This document shows, piece by piece, positions 60,610 through 64,000 of a stretch of DNA of 64,000 nt. The stretch is from NCBI GenBank assembly GCA_033002965.1, contig JAURVB010012364.1:1-64000 (forward strand). Reading direction: 5' to 3'. The notes under the pieces are model-generated. The model was not told the origin of the DNA. It did not search any database and was given only the letters and a program-made list of their open reading frames with translations. The stretch comes from Piper betle. Its lineage: Eukaryota; Streptophyta; Magnoliopsida; Piperales; Piperaceae. A program made the position numbers and the translations under genes. The first letter of the stretch is position 1, and the number at the start of each line of letters is the position of its first letter.

Positions 60610-63600
60610 TTGCATTTTTTATGCCACCACAATTTTGGTTCCACCTCTAGCCAAAAAATAAAAAATAAAGATGGGTGTAGTTCAAGGCTCTCCAGATGTT
60701 TGGGAGTTGACTTTAAGCAGCTGTTTTCGGACATTGTTTCACTCACTAGGCCCATCTTCAACAAGGGCCTTGGTCTACTTTGGGGTATCGACACCGAGCT
60801 CCAAACCCTTAAGCAAGAGCTATCACTGATCCGGGATGTGCTAACTGATGCTGAAAGGAGATCAACCACCAAGAAGGCGGTGTATCGATGGAGGAATGAT
60901 GTCAGAGAAGTGACTTACGACATGGAAGATATTGTGGACGACATGAACACCGTGCACCTGAGGTTGAAAATGGAAAGTAAAAACCACCCAAGTGCTGAAC
61001 AGGTCAAGAACATCTTCTCCAGAGTATGGGACAAAGTCAACGAAGTGAAATTTAATATATTGATAAAGGCAAGATAGAACATGTTATGCAAAAACTGGGT
61101 GATGTTGCTAAGAGAGCAGAGGCTCTTGGCCTAAGAACTTGTATTCATGGTAGACTTAAGCGTGAAACAAGTCCATTTGTGGACAAGTCTGAAGCTAATG
61201 ACAGAACGAGAGATGTAGAAAAGTGGTAGAGCTTATGTTTGAAACTGGCGGGAATAACAGGAAGAATTATGACGTCACACTTGTGGGTATTGGAGAATAG
61301 GGAAGACCTCCCTGGCCAAGCTCGTCTTCCATGATGAGAGAGTTAAAGGTGGTTTGATTTGCAGAGCCGGGCATTTGTGTCTGATGTTTTTGATGTTACT
61401 AGAGTGACAAAAGACCTAATAGAATATGCTACAATATAACTGTCCCAAATGGCTTTCAGTACCGGTGAGAATATTTGGGTATCATCCAAAAATGATTAAA
61501 GGTGCTCACCTCTTAGCATTTATCATTGACCAATTCATATCCATTTTGAACGTAGGATTATCCTCAACACTTAATCGCACTCGCAAGCCGGTTAAGCATG
61601 CAGTAAGTGGCCTTTTTCCGCCACTTATTAAGCTTGCCACTTGAACTTTAACAAATGCCCGCACCCCTTTTGCGCTTGTCAATTTGGGCTTTAAGAAACA
61701 TTTACACTACTTATTAGGCTAGACACAACGTGGGTGAATGAACCCATAAATTAGAGGCTCTGTTACCATAGAAAAAAATTTACGTTTTATACAAAATAAT
61801 AGCCACTAAGGAGCTTACCACTTAGTATTTATCAAAGTCCCAACACATCCATTTTGGACGAGGGACTATTCTCAACACCTGGGAGATATAGTGACGGAGG
61901 GGAAAAAATTTCTACCAGTGCTAGATGATGTATGAAATACAAAAGAATGGGATGCCATGAAAAGTCCCTTAATGATTGTGTAAAAGGAAGCAAAGTTCTT
62001 GCTACCACTAGGTCCAGAAAAGTTGCAAAAATCTTAGCATGACATTTTGCTATGATGTGGGAGCTTTGGATGATCAATCCAGTTGGGAGCGGTTTGAAAA
62101 GAGAGCATTTGGGGATCAAGAAATGCAAATGTAGATGGGAAATTGAAAGAAATAGGACACATGATGCTGGAAAAGTGCAAAGGTGTTCCCCTTGCAATGA
62201 AGGTGGTCGGATCTAACTTGAGAAATGTTGAAGAGAAGTGGGAAAGCATTTTAAACAATGAATTTTGGCAATTAGCTACCGAAGATGATGAGATCTTCCC
62301 CGCCATGAAATTGAGCTATTATGTTCTAGCCTCAAGTTATAGTACGAATGTGGATTGCAGAAAATCTGATAGAGGCCAAAGAAGGTAGGCACTTACTGGT
62401 CATTGGGAGCGAATACTACGAGTTTGCAGAACAGATCCTTGATCCAAATGGACAACAAAATGCATGATCTAATACATAGATTTTCCTGCCTCGTCGCAGG
62501 AAAGTTCTACTCTCTGGTATTGAAGGAGACGGACTCAAACATCATTTCTGCTAGCTCTCGTCACGCTTCACCGTCTGGAAGAGATGGGAGCAGCGCATTT
62601 TGAGTCAGTTGTTGGAGCCAAAGGCCTACACACGATATTGTTGTTCAATTGAAATTCCAACCATCTTCTTTGTAATTTGTCGAATTGGAGAGCTTTGCGA
62701 GTCTTAGGTTTGAGGGACACTAGAATGATAGATGTTCCAGATATGTTACTGATCTAAAGAACGTTAGGTATCTGGATTTTTCTTTCAACTTTGGCATAAA
62801 CTACCTCCCAGATTTATAATCTGCAAGTATTGGACCTCAAGGAATGTCTTGAGTCTCACCGGTTTGCCAAATGCAATAGGAAATTTACGATGTTTGTTTT
62901 ACCTAGATCTTTCTTATACACCCATACCGTGCTTTCCAACTTCTGTCTGTCATTTACCTCAGCTGCAAACGCTTCACTTAGCAGGCTCTAGGATGCTTAC
63001 ACATCTACCAGAGAGGTTTTGTCAACTTGTGACGTTGAAGGTCTTAGACATTTCAGGCTGCAAAAGCCTTATGCTCCTGCCAGAAGACATAAGGAACCGC
63101 CAAAGTTTACAGAAACTCAATTGTAGGTCAAGTTCAGTATCAAGTCTGCCAGATGCCATTTCAAACATCAAACGTTTAAGGGAAATTGAGAATTATACCG
63201 AGGATGGTGACCTTCAAGAACTTGAGAACAATCACGAAAGGAGTAAGATCATAAAGCTTCCACCATACATTGGAAGAATGACACAGCTAAGGCATTTGGG
63301 AGGGTACAGTGTGGAGAATGAGATGGGACAGCGAATAGAACAGCTCAAGGAAATGAACAACCTGGAAGGAAAGCTGCTCATTGCCAATTTGAATAAGGTT
63401 AGTAACGGGGCGGAAGCAGGAATGACTGATTTGAAGTGCAAGAAGCAGATACATGAGCTGATTACGAAGTGGAACAACAGCTAGGCTCTTGAAGTTGGAT
63501 CTTGTAGCTCTTCCATCACCAGAGGGGTGCAAGTCCAATCTGAAGTGCTGTAAGCCCTACAACCAGAAACAACAAGCCTCACTCATTTATCTTTCCAACA

Positions 63601-63934
63601 CTACGAAGGTGGCGGGTTACCATGTTTGGTGTACTAGGGTCGACACTCCTCCCTTTGCCATCTGAGAATAATGGGTGTGAGGTGCATAAAACGTATTGTA
63701 GAGGTAAATTTTCCATTGTCTGCTGGGATTGAACACATTCGCATTGACGGTTGTTGTTCAGTAAGGACACTGTCAACAAGACAGCCACTACCTCCCACGC
63801 TCAGACAATTTAGTGTAGAAGACTGCCTAAACCTGGAGTCTCTTGTTCAGAATGGTTTAAAAGAACTGCCTTCCACCCTCGAGAAACTTCTTATTATCAG
63901 ATGCCCACTTATTAAAAGTAGGGTTGCTAATTGA
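60610..63934 (+). pseudogene. CC-NB-ARC-LRR disease-resistance (NLR) pseudogene
   Basis: Remnant of an intracellular immune receptor. A coiled-coil Rx-type N domain lies at 60690-61070 with the EDVID-like DMEDIVDDMN. The P-loop at 61284-61320 reads GIGKTSLAK only after a one-base frameshift; in the upstream frame a TAG stop interrupts it. FDVTRVTKDLI follows. A TRIM insertion occupies 61466-61877. Kinase-2 KKFLPVLDDV (61903-61932) is followed by TGA where Trp is usual. Next come GSKVLATTRS, GLPL-type GVPLAMKVVGSNL (62180), and MHD as KMHDLIH (62457). LRRs at 62849-63484 show LPNAIGNLRCLFYLDLS-type repeats and stop at 63482. A further LRR piece is at 63671-63934. At least six breaks occur. No regulatory sequence is evident. 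Confidence 0.9.
61466..61877 (-). mobile_element. TRIM (412 bp) inserted in the NLR NB-ARC region
   Basis: Direct repeats 61877-61769 (5' LTR, starts TGTTGAGAATAG) and 61569-61466 (3' LTR, starts TGTTGAGGATAA, ends ATATTCTCA). TGGTAACAGAGCC (61768-61756, minus) sits at the end of the 5' LTR, one base from the initiator-Met-tRNA primer site. Flanks ACCGG (61461-61465) and CCTGG (61878-61882) may be a decayed target duplication (3 of 5 match). NLR coding similarity stops before and resumes directly after it. Different family from the 58788 TRIM. Confidence 0.75.
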
Positions 63935-64000
63935 GTGAACCAGCTCGTGAGTATTTAGCGTTCGGCTCGGATTGACTCGACTCGAAACTCGACATTTAAA
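63935..64000. other. Window end; start of another repeat
   Basis: GATTGACTCGACTCGAAACTCG near the end resembles another TTGACTCG-containing repeat, cut off by the window. Confidence 0.3.

Noticed and set aside
61426..61644. 72-residue ORF within the NLR region
   Set aside because: It spans the junction between NLR sequence and the TRIM; a chance frame.

Overview
This is nuclear DNA from a flowering plant. Two spliced Aux/IAA genes, an NLR remnant, a FAR1/MULE transposase remnant, LTR retrotransposons with initiator-Met-tRNA primer sites and an endogenous plant pararetrovirus all point that way. The AT-rich intergenic DNA broken by very GC-rich repeat patches would fit a monocot, possibly outside the grasses, but nothing here fixes the species. 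I saw no rRNA or tRNA gene, no CRISPR array and no bacterial-type operon.

Only two genes look intact. They are a 173-residue Aux/IAA repressor on the minus strand (1595-2422) and a 259-residue Aux/IAA repressor on the plus strand (19676-22232). They diverge from a 17 kb intergenic region and form a short-class plus long-class pair, the kind of linked pair known from other angiosperms. Everything else is repeat DNA or broken coding sequence.

Layout. 1-2.6 kb: first Aux/IAA gene and promoter. 2.6-4.8 kb: AT-rich DNA. 4.84-6.82 kb: element E1, a TA-targeted inverted-repeat element with an internal ~175 bp tandem array. 8.04-11.31 kb: a Mutator-like element whose ~700 bp terminal inverted repeats each carry a UDP-glucose 4-epimerase first-exon fragment, with a second epimerase exon and a decayed FAR1-type transposase inside. 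11.3-19.2 kb: AT-rich intergenic DNA with small dispersed repeats. 19.2-22.3 kb: second Aux/IAA gene. 23.5-29.4 kb: nested wreck of a Copia fragment, two LTRs in opposite orientation, a 27.4-28.0 kb palindrome and a TRIM. 32.3-33.7 kb: CACTA-like derivative. 33.9-35.1 kb: further small repeats. 35.1-44.6 kb: rearranged endogenous pararetrovirus, broken by a 2.9 kb solo LTR with a perfect target duplication. 44.6-58.4 kb: three more TA-targeted elements (E2-E4); E4 is split by a 9.5 kb LTR element that has all its structural signals but no protein genes. 58.8-60.5 kb: a TRIM and a CACTA-like mini-element. 60.6-63.9 kb: a CC-NB-ARC-LRR resistance pseudogene whose NB-ARC region holds another TRIM.

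The two Aux/IAA proteins would act in the same pathway, as auxin-degraded nuclear repressors of ARF transcription factors. The most novel-looking signals are (a) the terminal hairpins of E1-E4, whose stems differ between copies yet stay paired, and (b) a TTGACTCG...CGAGTCAA hairpin module shared by these DNA elements and by unrelated LTR retrotransposons.
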